From Sipunculus nudus (Eukaryota > Annelida > Sipuncula > Golfingiida > Sipunculidae), in NCBI GenBank assembly GCA_026874595.1, contig CM049319.1:52094917-52158916 (forward strand): DNA of 64,000 nucleotides, in the 5' to 3' direction. Position numbers and translations under genes: made by a program. Positions 39,201-53,702 of the stretch are shown here, in pieces; within the stretch, counting starts at the first letter, position 1, and each line of letters begins with the position of its first letter. Under the pieces are notes generated by a model that was given only the letters and a program-made list of their open reading frames with translations, was not told the DNA's origin and did not search any database.

Positions 39201-42200
39201 ATGATCAGCCTGGATAACAAATCTTAAGTGTTTTCTATTCAGTTCAATCCAAGGCTTGATGACGACTTCCAGCGAATCAGTAATGTAACAGCTAGTAAAA
39301 ATCATATTCTTTCACTCCAGCTATTGAAATTTTGCACTTTCAAATTTTTTAGATAAAGAAAAATAATTATTTATTTGAGAAAATACCATGAACTAGGTCA
39401 GCCTGGGTTTACTTACTGAGAGGAATGCATGAACTAGGTCCGCCTGGGTTTACTTACTGAGAGGAATGCATGAACTAGGTCAGCCTGGGTTTACTTACTG
39501 AGAGGAATGCATGAACTAGGTCAGTCTGGGTTTACTGACTGAGAGGAATGCATGAACTAGGTCAGCCTGGGTTTACTGACTGAGAGGAATGCATGAACTA
39601 GGTCAGCCATGGTTTACTTACTGAGAGGAATGCATGAACTAGGTCAGCCTGGGTTTACTTACTGACCTAGGGGAATGGATGAACTAGGTCAGCCTAGGTT
39701 TATTTACTGAGCTAGAGTAATGTATGAACTAGGTCAGCCTTGGTTTACTTACTGAGAGGAATGCATGAACTAGGTCAGCCTGGGTTTACTTACTGAGAGG
39801 AATGCATGAACTAGGTCAGCCTGGGTTTACTTACTGAGAGGAATGCATGAACTAGGTCAGCCTGGGTTTACTTACTGACCTAGGGGAATGGATGAACTAG
39901 GTCAGCCTAGGTTTATTTACTGAGCTAGAGTAATGTATGAACTAGGTCAGCCTTGGTTTACTTACTGAGAGGAATGCATGAACTAGGTCAGCCTGGGTTT
40001 ACTTACTGAGAGGAATGCATGAACTAGGTCAGCCTGGGTTTACTTAATGAGAGGAATGCATGAACTAGGTCAGCCTGGGTTTACTTACTGAGAGGAATGC
40101 ATGAACTAGGTCAGCCTCGGTTTACTTACTGACCTAGGGGAATGGATGAACTAGGTCAGCCTAAGTTTATTTACTGAGCTAGAGTAATGTATGAACTAGG
40201 TCAGCCTTGGTTTACTTACTGAGAGGAATGCATGAACTAGGTCAGCCTTGATTTGACTGATACCCTTCTCCCTGTTGGCAGTGAAACGATGTTCCTCCCG
40301 CTCCATGGAGGAACCAATTAGAGCACCAAACCAGGACTTCTTAACCATCCTGTCATATACAACCACAGGTACATACATATCAGATTAAAATATTTGATAC
40401 GGGATAAATTAATGTAAATGACTAGCAATGAAATACATTCACTATATATTTACTATATATTTACTATATATTGATAATTTCATAAATTTTATTCGGACAT
40501 ATACACATTCTAATGTAATAATTCCAAAATCACATCACATAAGAGTTTTCACTTGATCTTTTAAATATTTTGTCAAATGTAATTTTTAATGTTCATGAGA
40601 GACATAAACCAATAAATGCTCTTATAAAACCATTATCCTTATATCCATATTACACCTTAACCACCAGATCATACCATGTAGATATGATAACAGTTTGTAT
40701 ATATATCCTGAATTAACTGATCATACAAATAACCATGTGATGATAACATTTAATCATAAGATGTTTTAACGATACTGATGCCTATAAACATATACATAAA
40801 ACTCACTCTGGTGATGACTCTGGCGTGCTGATAAGTATCTCTTCATGGGCAGGAACTGCTGCAAGCAAGCCATACACAGTACTCAGTAAAAGTCTACTCC
40901 ATGGCTCAACCCTCAAGCCATACCCAGTACTTAGTAAAAGCCTACTCCATGGCTCAACCCTCAAGCCATACCCAGTACTTAGTAAAAGTCTACTCCATGG
41001 CTAAACCCTAAAACCATACACAGTACTTAGTGAAAGTCTACTCCATAACTCAACTCTCAAGCAATAGATGGTACTCAGTAAAAGTCTGCTCCATGGCTCA
41101 ACTCTCAAACCATACACAGTACTCAGTAAAAGTCTACTCCATAACTCAACTCTCAAGCCATACATAATATTCAGTAAAAGTCTACTCCGAAACTCAACTC
41201 TCAAGCAATAGATGGTACTTAGTAAAAGTCTACTCCATGGCTCAACTCTCAAGCCTTACACAGTACTCAGTAAAAGTCTACTTAATGGCTCAACTCTCAA
41301 ACCATACACAGTATTCAGTAAAAGTCTACTCCACAGCTCTACTCTCAATCCAGACACAGTACTCAGTGTCTTACTCCATGGCACAAATCTCAACACTGAC
41401 ACAGTTCTCAGTAAAAGTCAACTCCATGGTACAACTCTCAAGCCAAACATAGTACTCAGTAACTGATTTGATTAATCTGCATTTCTCGAAATGTTTTAAA
41501 ACCATTTAGTATGTGAAAGGGGTAATAGCCTCAATACCTGTGCCCCCAAAGGGAGGGTGATATATTATAAAACCTTAGGTCTGTTTAATGTATGTATGCC
41601 TGTCTAAAACTGTAATTGCAGACTATAGTATATTTCTACTTGAAAATCTGACACTAGGTGACCCCTAACACATAATCTGAGTCCTTGAAGAAGAGTGGAA
41701 AAACATATTAATTTGTAGTTTAAAACTTCATCCCTAGATGGCAGCAGTGCAGTCTCTGAAAGTCTTGTTTCATTTTCAGGACAGTGGAACCTGTCTTAAA
41801 GACCATCCCTCCAATAAGACCACCTGTCTGCTAAGACCACCCTTGAGTGAACTGAATGCATTCACACTGGCTATAAATGATCCATCTCATAAGAGCTCGT
41901 GTGAATTATGACCACTTTTGGCCAGTCCCACAGGTGGATCTGCAAGGACCACCCTTGAGTGAAATGAATGCATTCACACTGGCTATAACTGATCCATCTC
42001 ATAAGAGCTCGTGTGAATTATGACCACTTTTGGCCAGTCCCACAGGTGGGTCTGCAAGGACCACCCTTGAGTGAAATGAATTCATTCACACTGGCTATAA
42101 CTGATCCATCTCATAAGAGCTCGTGTGAATTATGACCACTTTTGGCCAGTCCCACAGGTGGGTCTGCAAGGACCACCCTTGAGTGAACTGAATGCATTGA

Positions 42201-45200
42201 CACTGGCTATAAATGATCCATCTCATAAGAGCTCGTGTGAATTATGACCACTTTTGGCCAGTCCCACAGGTGGGTCTGCATGGACCACCCTTGTGTGAAA
42301 TGAATGCATTCACACTGGCTATAACTGATCCATCTCATAAGAGCTCGTGTGAATTATGACCACTTTTGGCCAGTCCCACAGGTGGGTCTGCAAGGACCAC
42401 CCTTGAGTGAAATGAATGCATTCACACTGGCTATAAATGATCCATCTCATAAGAGCTCGTGTGAATTATGACCACTTTTGGCCAGTCCCACAGGTGGGTC
42501 TGCAAGGACCACCCTTGAGTGAAATGAATGCATTCACACTGGCTATAACTGATCCATCTCATAAGAGCTCGTGTGAATTATGACCACTTTTGGCCAGTCC
42601 CACAGGTGGGTCTGCAAGGACCACCCTTGAGTGAAATGAATGCATTCACACTGGCTATAAATGATCCATCTCATAAGAGCTCGTGTGAATTATGACCACT
42701 TTTGGCCAGTCCCACAGGTGGGTCTGCAAGGACCACCCTTGAGTGAAATGAATGCATTCACACTGGCTATAACTGATCCATCTCATAAGAGCTCGTGTGA
42801 ATTATGACCACTTTTGGCCAGTCCCACAGGTGGGTCTGCAAGGACCACCCTTGAGTGAAATGAATGCATTCACACTGGCTATAACTGATCCATCTCATAA
42901 GAGCTCGTGTGAATTATGACCACTTTTGGCCAGTCCCACAGGTGGGTCTGCAAGGACCACCCTTGAGTGAAATGAATGCATTCACACTGGCTATAACTGA
43001 TCCATCTCATAAGAGCTCGTGTGAATTATGACCACTTTTGGCCAGTCCCACAGGTGGGTCTGCAAGGACCACCCTTGAGTGAAATGAATGCATTCACACT
43101 GGCTATAACTGATCCATCTCATAAGAGCTCGTGTGAATTATGACCACTTTTGGCCAGTCCCACAGGTGGGTCTGCAAGGACCACCCTTGAGTGAACTGAA
43201 AGCATTCCCATTTGGTAGATTTGATCCATCTCATAAGAGCTCGTGTGACTTAAGACCACTTTTGGCCAGTCCCCACAGATGGTCTTTTCACACAAGTTTC
43301 ACTGTAGATAGTGCCATCAAATACATTCTGTGTATTATATGATATGTCAAACTGGATGCCTTATGTTGTTGAATTACAGGTCAGATTTTGAAATAGGCTC
43401 CTTTAAGTATGTTTTTCATTCAACCTTTGCCTTTCAACCATGTTCAGTACTCATTCACTCCATGCATAAACATATGATTTTTGCACAAATTTGATTTAAT
43501 GTGTAATATATAAACGTTTGAAAATTTAAATTAATATGACAATTCATTACGGTACCTTTATCAGATATTATTATAATTGCAAATAGGAAATCAGCAATAT
43601 TTAACATGCTCAAAACATGTGACAAGCATTAAATATAATGGACACTATTAAATCAGTTGATAGAACATTTAATGAAACAGAATTTTACCTGACCAGTTAA
43701 TACAGTCTAGTACTAAATACTAATTACATTAAATTGAACATAATAAAAAAATATAAAATTTACTGACCCTGAAGTTTTCTTCGATGGAACCTAGGTGATC
43801 CCAGGAAACTGTTTTTAATTGTATGTAGACGAGCCTTCCACGGTGACGTTTGGACCGCCGGTGATCCCGGGGGCGTAGGTGAAGGTGTCAGGGTGGGTGT
43901 GGGACTGGGGGTGGGTATCGTGGGGCGTGGTGATGGGGTAGGAGTCAGCCGTGGGCTGGGTATAGGTGATGCGGCAGGTGAAGACCGTATTGATGTCAGA
44001 CTGTTTTTTCTTCTGCTGAAAGTAATAAAAGCATCTCAGTCTGCCCAAAGCAAATAGTTTTATAAAAAAAAAGATAATGCAAACAAATGACAGTTCATAA
44101 CTTTTTTGTCAATGAAATAATCAACATATCATATATACTATGACCCTAGAATTCATCCTTAATGATGATATAAAAGGAATAATTACATTCTATAGCAGAC
44201 TTTTAAATATATACAACATGCTTCTTTTCAGCAAAATTTTTTTTTGTAAAACCAAATTTGGCACCCACATCTCACTGGATATGAGATTTATTTTTGCATC
44301 ATTCTTTATACATGACTCTATCATAATTGCACTGATAAGCTGAATTAAATGAATTTCAGGAAAATCCATCAAATCTGAGTAAAGTCATTATGGTGCAACT
44401 AAAGTCTGGTGACCTCTGACTACACTAAATATACATGAACTTTGCAGAAATAAAACTCAAGCAAGATATTTAACTGGTGAATATTTCAATTTAGTTTTAT
44501 TAAAATCTGTCCTATTTCTAGTTTGTAATTGCAGCATCATCACAAAGTAGCCTTGTGACCTATGACCTCATTAAATGTGCCTCAATTTGCAGAGAATCAA
44601 ACTCGGGCAAGATAAGCAACAGGAAAGTAGTTATAATATTTAGTTGAAAATCCATCAAATCCCTGGTATAAGTTAATTGTAGTGGTGACACTAAATTATA
44701 ACCAACAGACCCTGTCTGTATCATTATAGATGGCTGTATAATAAAAACACAAGCACATACACATGTTGGACTGCCAGCGCTCTTCTGGATGCTACTGGTG
44801 ATCCTTCACTCAGACTGCCGAGACTGAGACGTGGCTGACCGTTCAGCTGTACAGAGTCTATCCTCTTCCTCGGTGGGTCTGAGGCTTATAACACACAGAG
44901 TTAATGTATACAGCAGAACCTCATACAAAAAATTAAATGGAGGGATGCCTGTATTTAACCAGAGAAGCTACATACAGTGGTCCCTGCTTCGAGAGACCAT
45001 TTCTACTGCTAAAGGAATTGTCTGGACAGTATTTGCAGGTGTTCATTTGATCATGGAACGAAAAGCTGTCATTTGCCCTGTGAAACAATCATAGAACAAA
45101 ATGCGTGGTAGGTCAGTGCCAACAGCACGAACAACATCATCACAAACAACAACAAACAACCTGTGCAAAGTTTTGGAGTATGAATGGAGGTTTATTTTAA

Positions 45201-48200
45201 AAATTTAATATTGATCAGCTTTGTCCTGCATTTCTACCTTAGTCATTATGATTTCAGCAAAATGGACCTTTCGGATACTGCAAGTTTCAGACTAGGACAT
45301 TTTAAAACTAAGATGTATCAGTCAGGATATTTTGGATATGTTCTTTTTGCCAGGGAGGATTATTGGGACAGATGAATGGACAATATGGCAGCATGGTTTC
45401 GGAGAAGAACATTTTTTAATGTTTTTAGCTTCTTCCCTATAAAACTAAGAAATTGCAGTAAGCCAAGAAATAAGCAAAATTCGATAGAATTTTTTAGATG
45501 ACAAATTTTTTGCAAAAATTTGGTGATGCTAGCTCCTGCCCTTTTTGAGATTGCTATGATGCACATCGGAAGAGGGATCACGCCACACCATTGCATAATC
45601 TCACAGATATGCTAAAAATGCAAACCAAATTTTTTTCAAACAGTTGAAAGATATAGTTCCAATAATCTGGGAATTCTGCGTCTAGACAATTTGTCTAGAC
45701 ACCAGACAGAGCCAGGTCAGTTGCCATGGTGATGTCTGGACCCCACCTGGTTGTACTGAGTGACCTCCTGACTTGGCTGTTGAAACTCAGCATGTGGTCA
45801 AATCTGATTTCAAACTGAGAGAGCCTTTTTCAATTGGCTACACTGCTTTAATAAAGCTGCATTTACCCAATCTATTCTTATAAAACTGGCAGAACCCTAC
45901 CATAGAATAATTCTTGTAAAGTTTAAACCGATCAGCTTAACAGTTTCATCATAAAACAGTGTATAAGCTAGAAGAGTCTAAAATTACATTTTCGCTAGTT
46001 AAAAACAGATCAATGTAGGTGGCGCCACCAATACCTCAATTTCAGATATGACATATGTGACAAACATTGGCATAAATTTTGGTGATGATAGCTTTAGCCG
46101 TTTCTGAGATTGTAATTATAGTGTGCTTTTTTGGACAGATGACTATGTTCAACCTCCTGTAACTTGGCCAAAAATCTCCGAACTGGAACCATACGAACAA
46201 ACTTGAGAGACATTGTTCAAGGGATCATTTGTGTGAAATACTGGAAAATTTGGCTGGACAGTTTTGGAGAAGAAGATTTTTAAAGCTCTTTTAGCACTTT
46301 CCCTATAAAATCTCAGAAAATGCAGTTAGAAAAAAATAATCAAAATCTGATAGAGTTTTTCAGATGACTATTTATTTGCAAAATATGGTGATGCTAGCTC
46401 CTGCCGTTTTTGAGATAGCTACTGTCAACATACAGACGAATCACGATGCTTGATGCTGCATTATCGCATAAGCTCACAGATTTGCTTAAAATATGTGAAA
46501 ATGAAGAATATGAAATTGGTGTCACCAGTCTCTCACAGCAGAATATTCACAATCAATATTATCATGACACTCACTGTGACATCGTCTCCCAGAGGTGACC
46601 CTCGTTTTGACCTCTTCCTCATCATCTTTGCTTGGGTTACGTAACTTCCTGTCTAGGAGAAGGAAGTACACTACCTTCTCTGTGTTATGTCTGAAAAACA
46701 ATAGATGATAGAAGTTATCAGTGGAGATTCCTTAGCATATTGTGAAATTTGGCATTAAATAGTATAAATTATAAAATATTCCTTACATGTTCCATGACTC
46801 CATGCCATTCCTGAAACAACACAATTTTCACGTGGACAGGCTTTTCCAATACCAATCATCCAATATTTTTTATGACATAAGTCGTATATATATATATATT
46901 GGGAAAGCAAACACCATGAGAAAAATTCAGAAATGAGCACAGATGGTCTCAACCCATGACAGCGTATGACAGCAATGTAAGGTCTCAGTTTTTTTTAAAT
47001 GTACTTGTACTGTATACACTTACAATTTTGATGGTTGTTGGATATTTGTTTTTAGGAACAAGCATGATATCGCTGTCAGAAGTTAAGCTTATTATATTTC
47101 CTAATTCTGACTAGAAACTAACTGTAGGACGGAAGGAGAATTCAGCATTTAGCTGGGACAAGGTAAGCCTTTCAGCCTGATCTGCATGACAGCTGGAAGA
47201 ACAGAATAGGTTATAATGTTTATACTGGATGCTGATGAGTGAGGATGTGGTGGGGGGGGGTATGGAGGTGGTGACTATATGAGAAAGTACATTAATTGAA
47301 CAGCTATCAGAAAACAAGGGCAGATGTAGCTATGTTAGAAGAGGGGTGGGGGGGGGACTCAAAATAAACAATAAAGTGCAGCAGTAATCTCAGTATTCAT
47401 CATATGTAGGTGTAAGGAAGAGAACAGTGTGAGACTAAAGTTTGATTTTTGTCCCGAGTGTGTGTTGAAATTTTTTCAAAATTTTTAAAGATGCCTATTC
47501 ATCTACCTTTTGAAAAAGAATTTATGGGATATCTGGCTTCCTCTGTGTATATACTAATGTTCAAAGGGTGATTCTGGTTTATAAAAAATTCTTATAACGT
47601 TAATGCCTCAGTGAAGGATATATGAACTTGTTAATAAACAACGTGTTTGTGAACACAGCTTTGTTGACAAATGGGAAAAACATGTAACCTAAGGTGGTAG
47701 GTTGCATTTATGTGGAGACAGGAAGGTCACTGTTGCAAAACACCATTTGCAAAGCTCTGGCTTATCTGACTTGCCGCCAGATGCCCTTGTTGAATTTGTT
47801 TTATTTTGGCTGGCCCCCACATTTTATAAACACACTGATATAAACAAAACAAGCTGTCTGTGTGTGGTGTTATCAACTTTTCCGGCCTATTTTTATAAAA
47901 GCTCCAAGGGGTTACCTTTAGTTTATAAGGTCAGATAGGTAATTGGACCTCTTTCAGTGAAAAAAAGGCAGAGTGTGCATGCAGAATCTAGCTGCCCCTG
48001 AAAACAAGACATACCAAACTAGTCTCTCAAGCAGCATAAAATACTGTCTATCATAAAATGTTAGCAGTCTTACTTAGCACTAAGGAGTTCCTCTGTGAGC
48101 TTTTCTCGGTCCTTGAAACACTGTAAGGAATTCATTGTAGCTAATACATCAGGATCAACATCATCAGTTGATGGTATCACAGAAGTCTGAAAAAAGAAGC

Positions 48201-51200
48201 ACAGGACCAATCAATGCACAGACATCCATGCTACATCATTCTACATATTACAGTAAATTCTCCATTTAAAGCCACATGTCTATTTAAAGCCACAGATATG
48301 ATATAATTGAAGATACTAGCTTCTTGTTCACAAGGGTTTCAAAATTGCCTATAATAACAAGATTTCCATTTCTGTAATAGGTTTCCTATGTTATCTTTAA
48401 GTTCTTGTCATTTTGTTAAAATTACTAGATTATTATATGGTCACATTGTGTAAAAGAAGCCATAAAAAAAAATTGAAAAAGAGAAAATCAAGTAAAGATA
48501 TCCTCATGAATATGTTACTATCCACAGTATTACTCAATTTATTTTCTAAAAATATTATATTTTTATAGAAACATGATAATTTACCTTTGACATATTAATG
48601 TTAAAGTAAGAATTCTCCAAAATATTTTAATTTAAATATATAATAAATACATATAATGAATGTGAATAACATAAGTCTAACAATTATATGTAAAACATAT
48701 ACAGCAAATAAAATTAACTACTATAGAAAAGATATTTCTTAGATCATTTTGGCTATACAGTAATTTATAAAGAAAATGTCTTGATGTAGTGATGACTTAA
48801 TTATAAACTCTCAACTTCATAAAACCTAAAACAAATATTTTACCTACTGAAGTTCAGATCTTATTTATAGATTAGTCACATATTCCATATCAACTACATA
48901 ATGATGGACAGCCATTTCCACTTGAATTAATTGACCTTTACAGATCTGATTTACGGCATGCAGAATGTTTATCCAGTAAAATGAACTGCTACATGCAGTG
49001 ATTTTTCCTGGTTCTGCATAGTACACCAGTTGTGGCATAAAGAAACCAAAGCATGCTGCCATACCTGTAGATCAAGGAATCTTTCAACATGCTGTGTATA
49101 TGTAAATTATAACCTCAGCTTAACCCAGCCTCTGCTTCAAAACTAGGTCTAAACAATTTCAACTTGAATTGCAGGATTATTTTTGGTGGAACTTTTTTGG
49201 AACTTTTGAATCTTTCACTGGTAAGTGGACAACAAAATTCATACCAAAAATGGTTTGAAAAAATGTTGTATTTGCCATGTGAAAGGGGTATCAAACTATG
49301 ATTCAATATAAATGGCATGCAGAATTCAGAATGCAGATTGCAAAATGCAGAATATGTGTTAAAAGATTTCATATGTAGCATACTGGTGTGCTATATTTCC
49401 CGTTTGTCCCACGCAGTATCCCATGCAGATCTGGCAAAAATTGCCCCAAAATAGCGATTTGTTTTGCTGGATATGCATTCTGCAAGGTGGATCCATGCAA
49501 ATGAAATCTCACCTTATTTATTTATAGTCAATTTTTTGTCAGCACTGGGTCCGAATTCCTTGCATAAGGAATCTTGGTTAATATTGGTGTTACTAAGGTA
49601 AAAAATGACCTATGTATTAAATTGGTAAACTGTAGAATATTAAGAAAATAAAACACAGGTTGCAAAATAGAGAGTGCAATCTGTGCATGTATTATAAACC
49701 AATGAAAAAATGTTGGTGCAGTTGCTAATTTTTTTACTATTCATAAACATCAAAATAATGAAAAAGCATGTCTAGCAACAGAAACTCCTTAACAAGCAAA
49801 TATTCTCACTAGTATCACAAGGTGCATTTTGAAATCTTTAGGTGCATGAAGGTTTTGTTTCAAGGGTACACCTGGAGCATTAAATTTTTTTAGCCTTATT
49901 CGTACCCTGAAACACCATATGCATATGAGTGTATTATCATTTAACAGAGCTCTCAATCTGTACTAAGGAAATTATTTCATGTGGAACTGAATCACAAGAC
50001 CATGCAAATACCTGGACAGCCAAGTGCATCGGAAGCTCAAGCTCCGAGCTGCCCATCGTAGTCTCCCTACAACAACAAACAGCATGCTCTAATCCGTATC
50101 TACACACACACTCTAGTACAGCCCCAGTAGTATCTAAAACATATATATATATAGCTCAAATCAGTATCTACACATACACTCTAGTACAGCCCCAGTGGTA
50201 TCTACACACATATATATATAGCTCTAGTCAGTATCTACACATACACTCTAGTACAACCCTAGTCGTATCTACACACATATACATAGCTCTCATCAGTATA
50301 TACACAAGCTCTAGTATAGCCCTAGTGGTATCTAGTATATCTACACATATATAGATCTAATCAGTATACCTAAACACAAACTCTGATCAAGCCCTTATCA
50401 TAACTTCACTTATACAGCTCTCAACACACAAATTATAGCTCAGTCCTTGTGGTATCAAAATATATATAGCTCTAGTCAGTATCTAAACATAAACTCTAGT
50501 ACAGCCCCAGTGGTATCTGCACATATTATTTCTAGTCAGTATCTACACACAAATACTATAATTCAGCCTTTGTAGTATCTACACATATATAGCTCTAATC
50601 CGTATTTAAGCACACAAACACTAGACAAGCCTGGCAGCATTTAGTATCTCCACATAACATACCGTAATAGCTCTTGACAGAATCCGCACAAACTCTAGTA
50701 CAGCCCTTGTGGTATCTACACATTTGTAGCTCTAATGAGTATCTACACTCATATAGCTCTAGCCAGTATCTACACACACTCTCATACAACACCTGTCATA
50801 TCTACACATAGCTCAAGTCAGTATCTACACAAAAACTTAGATTCGGCCCTTGTCATATCTTCACTTAAACAGCTCTGGTCAGTTTCTACACCAACTCTAG
50901 TAGTGTCTGATGGTATCTACATATATATAGCTCTAGTCAGTATCGACTCAATTCTAGCATGGACTTGTGATGTCTATGCATTGCAGCAGTATCTACATAT
51001 CTGCAGCTCCATTTATTGTCTACACATACAAACCTCTACTTTTTGTAGCACCACACTCAGTCTTGGTTGTATATATATACACATATAGCTCTAACCAAAA
51101 TCTATACATGCTATAGTTTTGATCAGACTTTGCCACTATAGCTCTGGCTGTAGCTCCTGTCAGTATCTATGACTCTGGTTTTAACTACAACACCAGCCAG

Positions 51201-53642
51201 TATCCAGACAAGCTGGAGAAACTTTTACACAGGCTGCACCTAGAGCTCTAGTTGCCTCTACCAGGAGGGTGCGAGTTCATCCTTGTTTGTGTGCCAGTGT
51301 TTGTTTACAACATAACTCATGCAATCATGAATTGAATCTCATGAAATTTCCAGGGCATTTCAGGAATGGGCCAATAAAGAAACAATTAGATTTTGATGTC
51401 GCAAATGGTCTGGATTTCACGCACATGGTCTTGATTTAATGCACATGGTCTGGAATTCACACACATGGTCTGGATTTCACGCACATGGTCTGGATTTCAC
51501 ACACATGGTCTGGATTTTAAGCACATGGTCTGGATTTCCTGCACATGGTCTGGATTTCATGCACATGGTCTGGATTTCACACACATGGTCTGGATTTCAC
51601 GCACATGGTCTGGATTTCACACACATGGTCTGGATTTCACACACATGGTCTGGATTTCATGCACATGGTCTGGATTTCACACACATGGTCTGGATTTCAC
51701 ACACATGGTCTGGATTTCACACACACGGTCTGGATTTCATGCACATGGTCTGGATTTCATGCGCATGGTCTGGATTTCACACACATGGTCTGGATTTCAT
51801 GCAAATGGTCTGGATTTAATGCATATGGTCCAGATCCAGGAAGGTCATCAAGTAATAGTCCGAATCTACAGTCACATTTTTTTTATTTATTTTTTTGGTG
51901 GAGGTTACTACCCCCATTTTTTTAATGCTGACTAAACCATGTATATGTTCATTTGCAGAATTCAATTCCGGTTTCGGACTACTGAAAGGGCAGTATTATA
52001 TGCTTCCTCCCAGTTTATATCCTGGCATCAACCAGGCCCGGTGACTACTGCACCTGCAGGTCTTGGGTGTGTCATTGTCCCGAATGCTGGGTCTTACCAC
52101 TGAGGCACCCTCATGAATGCACTCGTTTGTAAATAAAACATGGCCATTGGACCTGGCCTTCCCATGAAGCCTGCATAGCCTTAAGCCTGGGTGGGGGCTG
52201 AACGTGAAATATTTCACCACCTCAGCTGAGACTTGAACTCACAATCTCCTGGCTTTGAGTCTTGTGCTCTACCTCTGAGCCACAGAAGCCAATCACTTAA
52301 TGAATGAACCTGGGATAAAAGAAGGAATATATGAATGACGTTATGAAAGGCTTACATTCATTAGACTGGAGATTTCTATTCAGGATCTAAATGTCTTGCA
52401 GTTCTACCTCCATGATCAGTATCTATAAACTATGTAACTCTAGCTCTATAGCTTATATAGCTACAGCACATATCTGATGAGCATCAACATAAAGCTGTAG
52501 GTTTAGAGTATAGTTCAGATCAAAAGCTAGATACATTGCAGCTGCTGATACCAATCTGATCAAAACCTACAAAAGCTCAGGTTTAGGTTAAATCTGATCA
52601 GAACATACATGCAGGTTGGAGCTGTTGTGAAAAATCTGAGCAGTATCAACAAAACCTGGAAGTTTAAGGTAGCTCTGATCAGAAACTACATAAATTGCAG
52701 CTGCTGATATAAACCTGATCAGTATTTTCATTTTTTGTATTTCTAACTCTAGCTCTGATCATATAAAGGTGAAGCTGCATGTTGCTACTGATGAACTCTG
52801 ATGAACTTGTATATGTATGTGGATATAGCATTAAGCGACTGGGACAGTATCTACAATTATAGCATTAACCAACTGGGGCAGTATCTACAATTATAGCTCG
52901 GGAAACAACTCTGACCAGAACATGCACACATTTTACAGCACTATATAATGTTCACAATAAGAAATAATAATAATAAAAACATCCTTAAATAAATTTCAAT
53001 AAAAGGCTATACCTAGTGTTACAGACTAGTGTTACTGGCTGTCTAGCAAGCAACAATGCATAAGCAATAAATCAGTCTCACTGACACTCCACAACAGCCA
53101 CCAGAGGTCATGTTATTATGATATGATAATTTATGCAAATAATAAATTGCACTGAATTATAAAACATTATGAAAGAAAGTTCAAATCACTTTTATCAATT
53201 CAAATGTAAGGAAAATAGGATAGAGTACTTAAATATATTTCAAATAATACAAATTAATTTATCAAACAAATATTAAGTGTAGTAAGTAGATTCTTCTATA
53301 TGAGAAAAATGTATTATAACATTTTTTAGGGTAATTTTTGTACTGTTTAAATCTAAGATCTATGTTCAGCATATACAATTTGAATCCATAAGAATAAAAA
53401 AATAGATTCAAACCCCACAATAAAAATTTAGACAGCTGGATATATAAAAAGGTCACATGACCAGGTCACATGACCTCAAGTGGCAAATATTCTACCATAC
53501 ATATCCTATTTGTTAATCACTGCGATCTACAGTTGTATCTATGTACCTGGACTGCATCTTTCATAGGTATTTCTAAAGGTAAATCTTCCTTAATGCCACT
53601 GCAACAGGTAACCCAAAAATGTTGATTATATGATATTAAAAG

Positions 53643-53702
<60 letters not shown>

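Noticed and set aside
41001-41466. ORFs of 71-84 codons on both strands
   Set aside because: Products of the 48-bp minisatellite; the period is a multiple of three, so frames stay open by chance.
39387-43200. Regular arrays that could be taken for CRISPR repeats
   Set aside because: Units are contiguous with no unique spacers, the DNA is animal nuclear, and there are no cas genes.
43815-44048. 77-codon minus-strand ORF ([18 protein letters not shown]...)
   Set aside because: Wrong frame of BRSK exon H; the frame used by the gene encodes the Ser/Pro-rich linker and [10 protein letters not shown].
49929-50354. 141-codon ORF
   Set aside because: Most of it is translated from the degenerate TCAGTATCTACACA minisatellite.
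51439-51935. Three overlapping ORFs of 126-156 codons (repeated [13 protein letters not shown])
   Set aside because: They are read from a 20-bp tandem repeat that is open in all three forward frames; no splice or domain signal.
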